Below, piece after piece: positions 8,062-14,917 of a stretch of DNA of 64,000 nt. Position numbers and translations under genes: made by a program. The notes under the pieces are model-generated. The model was not told the origin of the DNA, ran no database searches, and saw only the letters and a program-made list of their open reading frames with translations. The number at the start of each line of letters is the position of its first letter. Position 1 is the first letter of the stretch. The stretch spans positions 62,001 through 126,000 of IMG/VR virus record IMGVR_UViG_3300046694_000296. The stretch is one strand, 5' to 3'. The DNA comes from a virus.

Positions 8062-8637
8062 ATGACGATTATCGTAGGGGGCGACATCGAGACAACGGGC
8101 CTCGATCAGTCCGCGGGCCACCGCATCATCGAAATCGCGCTGACGCTCCACGAGTTCGAAACCGAGAAGTTCCTGGGCAAATACGTCCAGCGCTGCAACC
8201 CCCAACGCCCCATCGATCCTGACGCGCAGCGCGTGCACGGGATCACCTTCGAGCAGCTGGCGCACGAGCCGACGTGGGAACAGGTCGCGCCGAACGTGCA
8301 CCGCGTGCTGTCGGCCGCGAAATACTTCGCCGGGCACAACGTGATCGGCTTCGACTGGCCGTTCATCACGGGCGAGTTCAAGCGCATCGGCATGGCCGCA
8401 CCGGGGCTGGAGTTGATCGACACGATGGTTGGCGCCCGCTGGGCGACGCCGCTCGGCAAGCTTCCGAATTTGGGCGAGCTTTGCTTCGCAACGGGGATTC
8501 CGTATGACCCGAGCCAAGCGCACGGTGCCTTATACGACATCGACGTCAACATGCAGGCTTACTTCGCCGCGCGCCGCATGGGCTTCTTCGGCCCGCAGAT
8601 CATTCAACCCGTTCCCCCAATCCTGGAGGCAGCATGA
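8062..8637 (+). CDS. DnaQ-like 3'-5' exonuclease (DEDDh)
   Basis: Exonuclease motifs are in order: Exo I is GDIETTG (D8, E10), Exo II is GHNVIGFDWPF with its Asp, and Exo III is HGALYDIDV with His and Asp of the DEDDh class. The enzyme would remove 3' nucleotides from DNA or RNA, for proofreading, repair or RNA turnover. It is 191 aa, with no polymerase domain. ATG 8062 is chosen over GTG 8056 because TGAGGTG then sits at normal spacing. It is coupled (ATGA) to the next gene and lies one gene before an RNase H, suggesting a small nucleic-acid processing operon. Confidence 0.88.
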   Translation: MTIIVGGDIETTGLDQSAGHRIIEIALTLHEFETEKFLGKYVQRCNPQRPIDPDAQRVHGITFEQLAHEPTWEQVAPNVHRVLSAAKYFAGHNVIGFDWPFITGEFKRIGMAAPGLELIDTMVGARWATPLGKLPNLGELCFATGIPYDPSQAHGALYDIDVNMQAYFAARRMGFFGPQIIQPVPPILEAA

Positions 8638-8951
8638 GCGAGCGCACACCGGGTCCACTGGTGCTCGGCAAGATGGGCGTAATCAAGGGAGGGCCAATTC
8701 ACCACTTCACGAACGGCAGTGACCAGTCGCAGCTTTTCATGGCGATGGCCGGCATCGACATGCCGCACACCGAGCGCGACGCGAACGCCGTCCACATGGT
8801 CATGTGCTGGAACACGCACGACGAACTGGTTGCGGCGCTGCATGAGCTCCGCGAGCTCGTGGCGAACGATTGCGAAGTGAGCGACGCGAGCCGGGCCGCC
8901 TACCGGGCCGCGCTCGATCGTGCAGACATTGTTCTCGCCGAGGTGCCCTAA
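8634..8951 (+). CDS. Hypothetical protein (105 aa)
   Basis: Small soluble protein with helical C-terminal half (THDELVAALHELRELVANDC). The N-terminal HHFTNGSDQSQLFMAMA and the NTHDELVAALHEL segments resemble phage ead/Ea22-like small proteins, but the match is not strong enough to name. It is coupled to the exonuclease gene (ATGA) and to the RNase H start (TAATG), so the three are translated together. Confidence 0.72.
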   Translation: MSERTPGPLVLGKMGVIKGGPIHHFTNGSDQSQLFMAMAGIDMPHTERDANAVHMVMCWNTHDELVAALHELRELVANDCEVSDASRAAYRAALDRADIVLAEVP

Positions 8952-9620
8952 TGCTGGTCAGCGTGTTCGCCGACGCCTCGTTCGACCCCTGAGACACGCG
9001 CGGGCGGCTTTGGCTGCTGGTCAAAGTCCCTGCGGGGCCGGCACTCGGGTGGTGCGCCTTTTAAGAGCCTTGCGCGTAACAACGTAGTCGCGGAGATGAT
9101 GGCGTGCCTAAACGGCGTTCACCTTGCCTTCGTGCACTTGATTGCATGTCCGGGAGACACGATTCTCATTCAAACGGATTGCACGCCTGCTATTGCAGCG
9201 TTCGAAGGGAGGCGTATCCTCCAAGAAGACGAGCAAGTTATCGTCGACGGCCTGCGGACGTTGCTGCAAATCAAGAGCGCTACGGTGCGATGGAAGCACG
9301 TTAAAGCGCAGACGAACGGGGATCAGCCGCGTCTGTGGGTCAATAACCATTGCGACCACCTAGCGAAGAAGGGGATGCGCGAGGCACGGGCTCAAGCGCG
9401 CGCGAAGGCAGACGAGCGTTCGAAAAAGCGAGAATCCCGGAGAGCGGATAGGATGCTCGACCAAAACAACAGGCGCACGTTCGCGTTTGGTTTCAGTGAA
9501 GAGGAGTGGAACAACTATGTTATGGACCCCAGCCTTTCATCAATACCGCCTTGGGAAGAACAAGAGCCGGCTCAACAGCCTGTGGCTGGGCACCATCTGG
9601 GCGTTTCTCACGCTGCCTGA
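8951..9620 (+). CDS. RNase HI-like protein requiring a +1 frameshift at CCC-TGA
   Basis: RNase HI cuts RNA in RNA:DNA hybrids. The zero frame from ATG 8951 reads MLVSVFADASFDP and meets TGA at 8990. Skipping one base there enters the frame 8991-9620, which is open and continues the RNase H fold: GGFGCW, then AEMMACLNGV, IQTDCTP and NNHCDHLAKKG. All four catalytic acids are found only in the joined product: D8 of FADAS, the Glu of AEMM, the Asp of QTD and the Asp of HCDH. The joined protein is 222 aa with a basic, Arg-rich tail. CCC-TGA is a known +1-prone stop context. The alternative is a recent frameshift mutation. A downstream ATG at 9096 would give an inactive fragment. Confidence 0.7.
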
Positions 9621-9798
9621 GATCCTGCTGTTCAATCTCTTGGTGCCCGCGTTTTCGAACCCGAAGGTGGCGCATTTACGGCTGCTCTCGACCGTGGTGC
9701 TCCTCATCAAGTTACCTCTATTCGGGCTGCTTGGTCAGGTGAGCTCGGAGGACGTGACGATTGAGGAATTAGCGAAACGTCTGAGGTCGGTCCAATAA
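9517..9798 (+). CDS. Small two-helix membrane protein (93 aa)
   Basis: Overlaps the end of the RNase H gene in another frame. ATG 9517 follows GAGGAG at about 10 nt; an in-frame GTG at 9487 is less likely. Two hydrophobic segments (about residues 25-45 and 55-75) suggest an inner-membrane hairpin, followed by an acidic, soluble tail (VSSEDVTIEELAKRL). It could be a small exclusion or holin-like protein, but no lysis genes are adjacent, so no function is assigned. The deep overlap makes the call less sure, although the two-helix pattern is coherent. Confidence 0.6.
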   Translation: MLWTPAFHQYRLGKNKSRLNSLWLGTIWAFLTLPEILLFNLLVPAFSNPKVAHLRLLSTVVLLIKLPLFGLLGQVSSEDVTIEELAKRLRSVQ

Positions 9799-9838
9799 GC
9801 AGTCTGTAGTCTGTAATTGCAATTGAGTGCACAGGGTT

Positions 9839-9862
9839 AAGCGCTAAGGCGCTTTTGTTTTA
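9839..9862 (+). terminator. Factor-independent terminator
   Basis: AAGCGC-TAAG-GCGCTT followed by TTGTTTT. Confidence 0.75.
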
Positions 9863-9873
9863 GCCTCGTGCCT

Positions 9874-9896
9874 AAGTAATAGCTTACTCATACACT
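9874..9896 (+). promoter_or_regulatory. Operator dyad beside a TACACT box
   Basis: AAGTAATAGCTTACTC (9874-9889) is a diverged copy of the dyad, followed by TACACT (9891-9896), a plausible -10 box for the gene at 9914. Confidence 0.5.
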
Positions 9897-9913
9897 AATA
9901 GGTGGAGAGGCTC

Positions 9914-10141
9914 ATGAACGACGAAATGAAGAGCTACCGGATCTACGGTCGCGCCCCGCGCCACGGGAGTTTCAAGGCAATGGACATGCATTCTATGGTC
10001 CAAGTGTCCCGGGTGAGTAAAGCAACTACTTACTGGGATCGGTCAGAAGCGCAGGCAAAGAAGCTGAAGGCAATGGTGACCGAATTGAATGCCGAGAAAA
10101 CCGGCTGGTTTTATGAATTGAGGGAGGTAAAGGATAAATGA
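9914..10141 (+). CDS. Hypothetical protein (75 aa)
   Basis: Small basic protein beginning MNDEMKSYRIYGRAPRHGSF, with a helical second half (QAKKLKAMVTELN) and aromatic end. GGAGAGG lies just upstream of ATG 9914; the in-frame GTG at 9902 overlaps this ribosome site and is rejected. Sequence composition is less GC-rich than its neighbours. It overlaps the zinc-finger gene by 4 nt. No family recognised. Confidence 0.7.
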   Translation: MNDEMKSYRIYGRAPRHGSFKAMDMHSMVQVSRVSKATTYWDRSEAQAKKLKAMVTELNAEKTGWFYELREVKDK

Positions 10142-10749
10142 ACTGTCCTCATTGTGGTTCCGAAGGGCGAATTCACGTCCAAGTTAGCTTGAGCGCGCCC
10201 TCAAACATGTATCGCCTTTTCTCAAAGCAGAATTTGAGGAGCAAGGAGGTCCACCTGCAGGGTGTTCTGTGGGAAACCACGGACTTTATCTGCGAGAGCA
10301 AAGACTGTGGCCGCGTCACCAACGGATATGGCAACTACGTCTCCAAGCTCAAGGAGAGAGTTGACGAGCTGGAGAAGCAGGACGCGGCGATCCGGCGGGC
10401 GATCCGCAACTATTACCTGTCGCTCGACCTGCGCGCGCACGGCAACGTCGCGAAAAGCATCGCGTTCCTCGCCGTCGAGAAGGCGCTTGGCCTGGAGTGG
10501 AGACAGGGTGAAGAGGCGGGCAAGCGCCTTCTCGACGTCGTTCAGCTAGCACAGCTGCCGGCCGTGCCGCCCATGCTCGAAGGCGAGTGGCTCATCACGC
10601 AGCCGAACGGGCGCCAATACGTCGTGCACAGCAGCGCCAAAGCGAGCATCGCGCGCAAGTGCGGTTACACAGTCGAAGAGATCCAACGCACCGCCGAGAG
10701 TGCACCGGGACAATCGAATCAATGCATTCACACGGGGAACCAAGCATGA
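10138..10749 (+). CDS. Ogr/Delta-like zinc finger protein with extra C-terminal domain
   Basis: Opens with MNCPHCGSEGRIHVQVSLS and has a second cysteine pair at FICESKDCGRV (C52, C57). The spacing resembles the Ogr/Delta zinc finger, whose members in P2 and P4 bind DNA and activate late promoters. The protein is 203 aa, more than twice the usual Ogr length; residues about 75-200 form a helical region that looks unrelated. It may be a transcription activator of this phage, or a generic zinc-ribbon protein. It is coupled to both neighbours by ATGA overlaps. Confidence 0.6.
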   Translation: MNCPHCGSEGRIHVQVSLSAPSNMYRLFSKQNLRSKEVHLQGVLWETTDFICESKDCGRVTNGYGNYVSKLKERVDELEKQDAAIRRAIRNYYLSLDLRAHGNVAKSIAFLAVEKALGLEWRQGEEAGKRLLDVVQLAQLPAVPPMLEGEWLITQPNGRQYVVHSSAKASIARKCGYTVEEIQRTAESAPGQSNQCIHTGNQA

Positions 10750-11312
10750 GCACCATTCCGAATCACAAGCATCACCTCGCGCCGCGCGCGCAGCAGTTCT
10801 ACGTCGATGAAGAGACGATCCTGGCGTCGCAGCCGAGCGGCATGAACCTCTTCCCGCACTACCCGGCGTTCGACGCGGCCACGATTCTTGTTGGCGAGCG
10901 GCACGCGAAGTCCGATCTGATCCACCTCGTGGGCCACTTGCTCGTGAAGCTCCATGAAGCCAAGCAGATACCTGCGGCGTTCGACGCGCTGAAGGCTGCC
11001 CTCAAAGCTGACGCCTCGTATGCGTGGTCCTGGCACTGCAACGTCGCGATGGCGGTGGTCGATGCGGGCACCAACGCCGCAGACAAGCACCGGCTCGGCA
11101 ACGAGGGCGCGGCCATCTTCATGCGCCGCGCCTTCGACGTGGACACCTCGCAGTTCCCGGAATACCGGGCCTTCACCGAAGCATGGGCGCTTATGGCGGC
11201 CAACGTAGACGGGGCGTATGACCCGGCGACACAGCCCGGCTCGCCCGAGTTCGATGGCGCAGAAGCATACGAAGCGCACCTCGCAGCCACCGTGGGAGAG
11301 CAACGTGCCTAA
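10746..11312 (+). CDS. Hypothetical protein (188 aa)
   Basis: No family recognised. The middle region (LIHLVGHLLVKLHEAKQIPAA, then SWHCNVAMAVVDAGTN) is helical and fits small phage proteins of unknown function found near early genes. ATG 10746 follows GGGGAA; the upstream extension overlaps the zinc-finger gene and is rejected. It is followed by a GTG-started gene overlapping by 8 nt. Confidence 0.72.
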   Translation: MSTIPNHKHHLAPRAQQFYVDEETILASQPSGMNLFPHYPAFDAATILVGERHAKSDLIHLVGHLLVKLHEAKQIPAAFDALKAALKADASYAWSWHCNVAMAVVDAGTNAADKHRLGNEGAAIFMRRAFDVDTSQFPEYRAFTEAWALMAANVDGAYDPATQPGSPEFDGAEAYEAHLAATVGEQRA

Positions 11313-11544
11313 GGTCCTGACCGAAGCCGAGATCGAGCACCTCAACAAGCTCGCCTATCTGGGCGGGAAGGGTGATCCGCAGCGCGACGTGCGGCGCCTC
11401 CTCATGCACGCAGAGGTGCAGGGCGGGGCGCTCAAAGCGGTGGATGAGTTCTTCACCACGCGGCTGAAGGAGCTCGGCTGTCTGTCGGACGAGGCCGAGC
11501 GTCTGGTCAAGCTGGTGCGGCGCGCACGGGGGATCGAGGCGTGA
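11305..11544 (+). CDS. Hypothetical protein (79 aa)
   Basis: Starts with GTG 11305 after GGGAGAG. All-helical, charged protein (VLTEAEIEHLNKLAYLGGKGD, then SDEAERLVKLVRRARG). No family recognised. It is embedded in the operon by overlaps on both sides. Confidence 0.7.
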   Translation: MPKVLTEAEIEHLNKLAYLGGKGDPQRDVRRLLMHAEVQGGALKAVDEFFTTRLKELGCLSDEAERLVKLVRRARGIEA

Positions 11545-11741
11545 GGATCACGATCACCACAGGCCCAGCCCGCCGCAAGCCACAGGTGGGCGACCGCAAG
11601 CTGATCGGCGGGGTCGTCCACGTTCGCAAGCTGAAACATTGCCGTGATGCCTATGGGCGCGTCATCGGCGTCGATAAAACCAATGGCCGCTACCACTATG
11701 AATGGGTGCCGGTCGTCACAAAGGGGCAAGAGCAATGCTGA
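11541..11741 (+). CDS. Hypothetical protein (66 aa)
   Basis: GTG start overlapping the previous stop (GTGA). Small, strongly basic, beta-rich protein (VGDRKLIGGVVHVRK and NGRYHYEWVPV) of the kind seen in many phage early regions. No function can be given. Confidence 0.65.
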   Translation: MRITITTGPARRKPQVGDRKLIGGVVHVRKLKHCRDAYGRVIGVDKTNGRYHYEWVPVVTKGQEQC

Positions 11742-12283
11742 CCTATGAGCAGTTCCTTCTCACGAAGATCGCAGAGGAGGCGAGCGAAGTCGCCAAGATC
11801 GCATTGAAGGCACAGCAGTTCGGGTTGACCGAGGTGCAGCCCGGGCGCGAGCAGAGCAATGCCGAGCGCATGTATGCCGAGCTCAACGACTTGGCGACCG
11901 TGGTGCGCATGCTGACGGAAACGGGCGGCGGTTTCAATTTCGTGCCGTGCGTCGCGTCGATGGAGACGAAGCGCGCGAAGGTGAACGAGTTCCTGCACTA
12001 CTCGCGTCTGCTCGGCCAGGTCGAGGACTCGCCGCCGGTATCGCTCGCGTGGGTTGAAGGCTTGATGGACTCGATGAACATGGAGCTCGCGACCGTATCG
12101 GAGCGCGAAGTCGCGCAGGTGAACGGGCATGAGCTCGTCGCGGAGCTGCGCCACAACGCGAAAGGTCACGGCTACGCGGCTTGGTTCGTGGACGGCAAGG
12201 AGATGCTCTATTACCACGCGGTGGTGACCGTGATGCGCCCGCGCGGCGTGCCGTCGCCCCATACCGAAGTGGTGCCCGCATGA
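11735..12283 (+). CDS. MazG-like / phosphoribosyl-ATP pyrophosphohydrolase-like protein
   Basis: The N-terminal helices show the MazG-type metal pattern: TKIAEEASEVAKIALKAQQFG (ExxE after a basic Lys) and, about 40 residues later, AELNDLATVVRML in place of the usual END/LxD. It would hydrolyse an NTP to NMP. Residues about 105-182 are an added region of unknown fold. The product is 182 aa from ATG 11735, overlapping the preceding small gene. It is the second enzyme of this type in the window after the one at 4063, which suggests different substrates. Confidence 0.6.
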   Translation: MLTYEQFLLTKIAEEASEVAKIALKAQQFGLTEVQPGREQSNAERMYAELNDLATVVRMLTETGGGFNFVPCVASMETKRAKVNEFLHYSRLLGQVEDSPPVSLAWVEGLMDSMNMELATVSEREVAQVNGHELVAELRHNAKGHGYAAWFVDGKEMLYYHAVVTVMRPRGVPSPHTEVVPA

Positions 12284-12675
12284 ACAAGCGATCCATCCGC
12301 TACCGCGACACATGGGCCGCGCCCGGCAGCCAGCTGCACGCGGCGCTCACCGACGGCAACAAGAAGCTCGCCGAGTCCATCTACACGCAGTGTGAGAAGG
12401 ACCGGGCCAAGCTCGAGGGCCGCGACAAGCCCGCGCTCCAGGTCCGGTTCGGCCAGATCGACCACGATGTGAAGGGTGGTGCGATCCACGACCCGACCGC
12501 CGTGCGCATCATGAACGCGGTCGCGCCGATCCCGGGTGTGAACGTGTTGAACCAGTGCGACGGCTGCGTGAAGGGCGATCCGGTCAACGAGCGCGGCAAC
12601 CACGTCGATCGGCACGGCAAGCCCTACATGGGGTGTCAAGCCGAGAGATACGAGAAGCCGTCATGCGCCTTCTGA
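12280..12675 (+). CDS. Hypothetical protein with cysteine pairs (131 aa)
   Basis: Basic N-terminus, helical middle, and a C-terminal part with NQCDGC, YMGC and SCAF cysteines that could bind zinc. ATGA coupling to the MazG-like gene and overlap with the SLOG gene downstream put it in the same transcript. No family recognised. Confidence 0.7.
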   Translation: MNKRSIRYRDTWAAPGSQLHAALTDGNKKLAESIYTQCEKDRAKLEGRDKPALQVRFGQIDHDVKGGAIHDPTAVRIMNAVAPIPGVNVLNQCDGCVKGDPVNERGNHVDRHGKPYMGCQAERYEKPSCAF

Positions 12676-13013
12676 TCTGCGGCGGCCGAGACTTTGATGA
12701 CCGGGCATGGGCGTTCGCCAAGCTCGACCGGTTCGCCAGTGCGAATCCCGTGACCCTAGTTGTCCACGGTGCAGCGCGCGGTGCCGACACTATCGGGGAA
12801 GAATGGGCAGTCGCGCGGGGGATCGATTTTCTGCGGTTCCCTGCCGACTGGTCGCGCTTGCATAACGCCGCTGGGCCGACACGCAATGCGCAGATGCTCC
12901 GCGAGGGCAAACCCGACCATGTGTTCGCGCTGCCGGGAGGCCGGGGCACGATGAACATGGTCATGCAATCAAAGGAGGCGGGCGTGCCGGTCACGTTCGC
13001 CAAAGCACTATGA
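12663..13013 (+). CDS. SLOG-fold protein (DUF2493, YspA-like)
   Basis: Begins MRLLICGGRDFDD, and continues with VVHGAARGADTIGEEWA, the nucleotide-binding signature of the cpYpsA/YspA-related SLOG family. A PTRNAQMLREGKPDHVFALPGGRGT segment follows, again typical. SLOG proteins are Rossmann-like and bind nucleotides or nucleotide-derived ligands. Phage copies are common and their targets are unknown. At 116 aa it is a single domain. ATG 12663 overlaps the previous gene by 13 nt and its stop overlaps the next start. Confidence 0.88.
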   Translation: MRLLICGGRDFDDRAWAFAKLDRFASANPVTLVVHGAARGADTIGEEWAVARGIDFLRFPADWSRLHNAAGPTRNAQMLREGKPDHVFALPGGRGTMNMVMQSKEAGVPVTFAKAL

Positions 13014-13186
13014 GCCGTAAGCACGAACCAAATTTCGCCATCATCGCGGGCGACCAGCCCACGACCTGCCCGTTCTGCGGCGTGCGCACCGAGTTGCTGG
13101 AAGTCGCGTGCCCGGGCCAAGAGTTTGATCTGGAGCGCTGCCTGAACGATGCGTGCGGGCAGCACATTGAAGTCCATCAGGAATAG
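13010..13186 (+). CDS. Small zinc-ribbon-like protein (58 aa)
   Basis: ATG 13010 overlaps the SLOG stop (ATGA). The sequence contains TTCPFCGVRTELLEVACPGQ and, later, ERCLNDACGQHIEVHQE, giving C20, C23, C34, C44 and C49. The CPFCG knuckle and a later CxxxxC pair suggest one zinc ion. Such mini zinc ribbons are frequent in phage operons and of unknown role. Confidence 0.65.
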   Translation: MSRKHEPNFAIIAGDQPTTCPFCGVRTELLEVACPGQEFDLERCLNDACGQHIEVHQE

Positions 13187-13189
13187 GAC

Positions 13190-13681
13190 ATGGCAAAAGT
13201 AACAGCCCAAGCATTCGTCAGCCGAGAAGGGCACTTGCTTCAGCGGACGGAGTGGACGCGCCTGCGCGCGGACTCGTCCTACTTTCTCGTCAAGGAATTC
13301 GAGAACGACAAGATCGCCGTGTCGGTCGAGTGGCTCGGGTTCGCGCGCAACGCTAACAGCGTGCCGCGTCAGCACTGGAAGCTCTACCGCCTGAACGTGA
13401 CGAACATCGTCACGACCGACGGCTTGGGCGACGCGCTGCCTGTGCCGCGCCGCACGTCCGATCCCCAGCTCACGCGCGAGTTTCGCACCGAGAAGGAAGC
13501 GCTCGACGCCTACGAGGATGCTCTGGTGCGCTTCGGTGGGTGTGAATGGCTGCCCGCGCCGGCCGGCGCGAGCGGGCCGCTCTTCGTCGAGCACGGCAAC
13601 AAGCTGAAGCCGCCGGGCCCGAACGAGGTGGACACGCGCGGGATGGCCGATGACGTGGCTGACCTGGCGGGGAGTTGGTGA
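13190..13681 (+). CDS. Hypothetical protein (163 aa)
   Basis: Starts 3 nt after the previous stop with AGGA upstream. Beta-rich first half (FLVKEFENDKIAVSVEWLGF and WKLYRLNVTNIV), helical segment near residue 100, then a Gly/Pro-rich linker. No family recognised. Its stop overlaps the next ATG. Confidence 0.7.
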   Translation: MAKVTAQAFVSREGHLLQRTEWTRLRADSSYFLVKEFENDKIAVSVEWLGFARNANSVPRQHWKLYRLNVTNIVTTDGLGDALPVPRRTSDPQLTREFRTEKEALDAYEDALVRFGGCEWLPAPAGASGPLFVEHGNKLKPPGPNEVDTRGMADDVADLAGSW

Positions 13682-13929
13682 TGACGGAATGCGATGAAGT
13701 GGCGCAGGGTATGCGCGACGACTTTATCGATTGGGTTCGCTCCGAAGATCGGGAACTGACGCACTATGCCGCGCGCCGGTTCGTGTGCAATCAGATGCCC
13801 GACGAGACGCAGACGATTCGCGAGGACGTCGCCTTGAGCCTCTTTGCCGATGCGCGCGTGCATCTGCATGACCGCACGATGCGGGAGAGGATCGCGGAAA
13901 TGGATAGCCCGATGGCAGGGAGCTGGTGA
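13681..13929 (+). CDS. Hypothetical protein (82 aa)
   Basis: All-helical acidic protein (GMRDDFIDWVRSEDRELTHY, TIREDVALSLFADARVHLHD). ATG 13681 overlaps the previous TGA (TGATG). It ends in AGSW exactly as the preceding gene product ends in LAGSW, a small sign that the two 3' ends share ancestry. No family recognised. Confidence 0.65.
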   Translation: MTECDEVAQGMRDDFIDWVRSEDRELTHYAARRFVCNQMPDETQTIREDVALSLFADARVHLHDRTMRERIAEMDSPMAGSW

Positions 13930-13984
13930 TTAAAGATTCGCCACACCTATGCCGTTAATCATGGGTCAAATCTGAGGGGAAGTG

Positions 13985-14377
13985 ATGAAAAAGAATATGT
14001 TCGCAGCGCTCGCCTTTGCTGCGCTGAGTGCGCAAGCGGCGGCCGCGCCGACTTGGGTGTATTGGACCCATGCTGGAGACGCTAACTGGTATCTGGATAG
14101 AACTTCGCTCAAGCCGGCAGGCGGCGGGAAGGTGGCTCTTTGGGCCAAATATGTCAACGACCAGCCTGATCCGAAGATTCAGGGCTTGAAGACCGCTGTG
14201 ATGCACATGAACTCGGAATGCGGCGCACCCAACGTCGGTATCGACAGCACCATCCTTTACGATGCCGTGGGTCAAATTATCGCCACGTCGGAGGTCCAAT
14301 CCTATAAAAGTGCGCCGCCCGGTAGCGTCTACGAGGGGATCATCACGGCAGCGTGCGAGGTCGTCTATAAGCATTAG
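13985..14377 (+). CDS. Secreted Adhesin_E-like protein, copy 1
   Basis: A signal peptide (MKKNMFAALAFAALSAQAAAA) directs the product to the periplasm. The mature domain resembles the surface-adhesin protein E family: WVYWTHAGDANWYLDRTSL, GKVALWAKYVND and a C-terminal disulphide-type cysteine pair. Phages carry such proteins as lysogenic-conversion genes; their function here is unknown. ATG 13985 is preferred to GTG 13982 because GAGGGGAA is then well spaced. A paralogue lies on the other strand at 23005-23397. A terminator follows. Confidence 0.7.
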   Translation: MKKNMFAALAFAALSAQAAAAPTWVYWTHAGDANWYLDRTSLKPAGGGKVALWAKYVNDQPDPKIQGLKTAVMHMNSECGAPNVGIDSTILYDAVGQIIATSEVQSYKSAPPGSVYEGIITAACEVVYKH

Positions 14378-14411
14378 ACAGATCCGGTTTGTCCACGAGT
14401 GGTTGGGATTC

Positions 14412-14437
14412 GGGGCGCCTTCGGGCGCCTCTTTTTT
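14412..14437 (+). terminator. Factor-independent terminator
   Basis: GGCGCC-TTCG-GGCGCC with two extra pairs, followed by TCTTTTTT. Confidence 0.85.
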
Positions 14438-14646
14438 ATTGCGCCGCGCCAGCCTCGGTCAACGCATATCCGCCGCTGTCATTCGCCAGCCAACCCTTCG
14501 AAACGCAGTAGCGCAACGCATTATCTAAGTCCGGAGAGCCTCCGCCTCCTTCGATCCACGGTTTGACGATGTAAACGATATGGGCCACGTCGCCGGTAGC
14601 GAAGCCGCCTTCCTTGATGATCGCCAGCACTAGCCAGTTCGGTCAT
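14436..14646 (-). pseudogene. Winged-helix-like small ORF, probably frameshifted near its 5' end
   Basis: On the minus strand, GGAG lies at good spacing before ATG 14646, which reads MTELA and then loses the frame. The main frame (14630 down to 14436) reads VLAIIKEGGFATGDVAHIV and ends GYALTEAGAAQ, the tail of a small winged-helix domain. Removing one base near 14631-14634 would fuse the two into MTELAVLAIIKEGG. So either a one-base insertion has broken it or a GTG at 14630 is the start, with no ribosome site. It is the only minus-strand gene for 20 kb. Confidence 0.5.
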
Positions 14647-14671
14647 GTTGAAGTCTCCAAAAGCGCACCAC

Positions 14672-14677
14672 TATACA
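14672..14677 (+). promoter_or_regulatory. Possible -10 box (TATACA) upstream of the acidic protein gene
   Basis: TATACA lies in the 273-nt gap 14645-14917, with AAAGTAACACCTGTCGCA (14774-14791) downstream carrying one half of the operator dyad. The gap otherwise holds no gene; the open frame through it lacks ribosome sites. Confidence 0.35.
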
Positions 14678-14917
14678 GCCATCGCGAACGTGACAGACAC
14701 GCGCGTGCGCGCGCACTCGTTATCAGCGATCACACATCCAAAACCCGGGCGCCGGGGCCAAAGACCCGTCTCTAAAGTAACACCTGTCGCAGCGAAACGC
14801 GACGCGACAGGGAAGGGCAAAGCGATCCTCGATCATGCGATACGCGCCTCTCCCCGATGCTCAGAATTGAATTTAGCGCGATACAGCGCAGACCAACTCA
14901 CTCAGGAGAAACACGCA

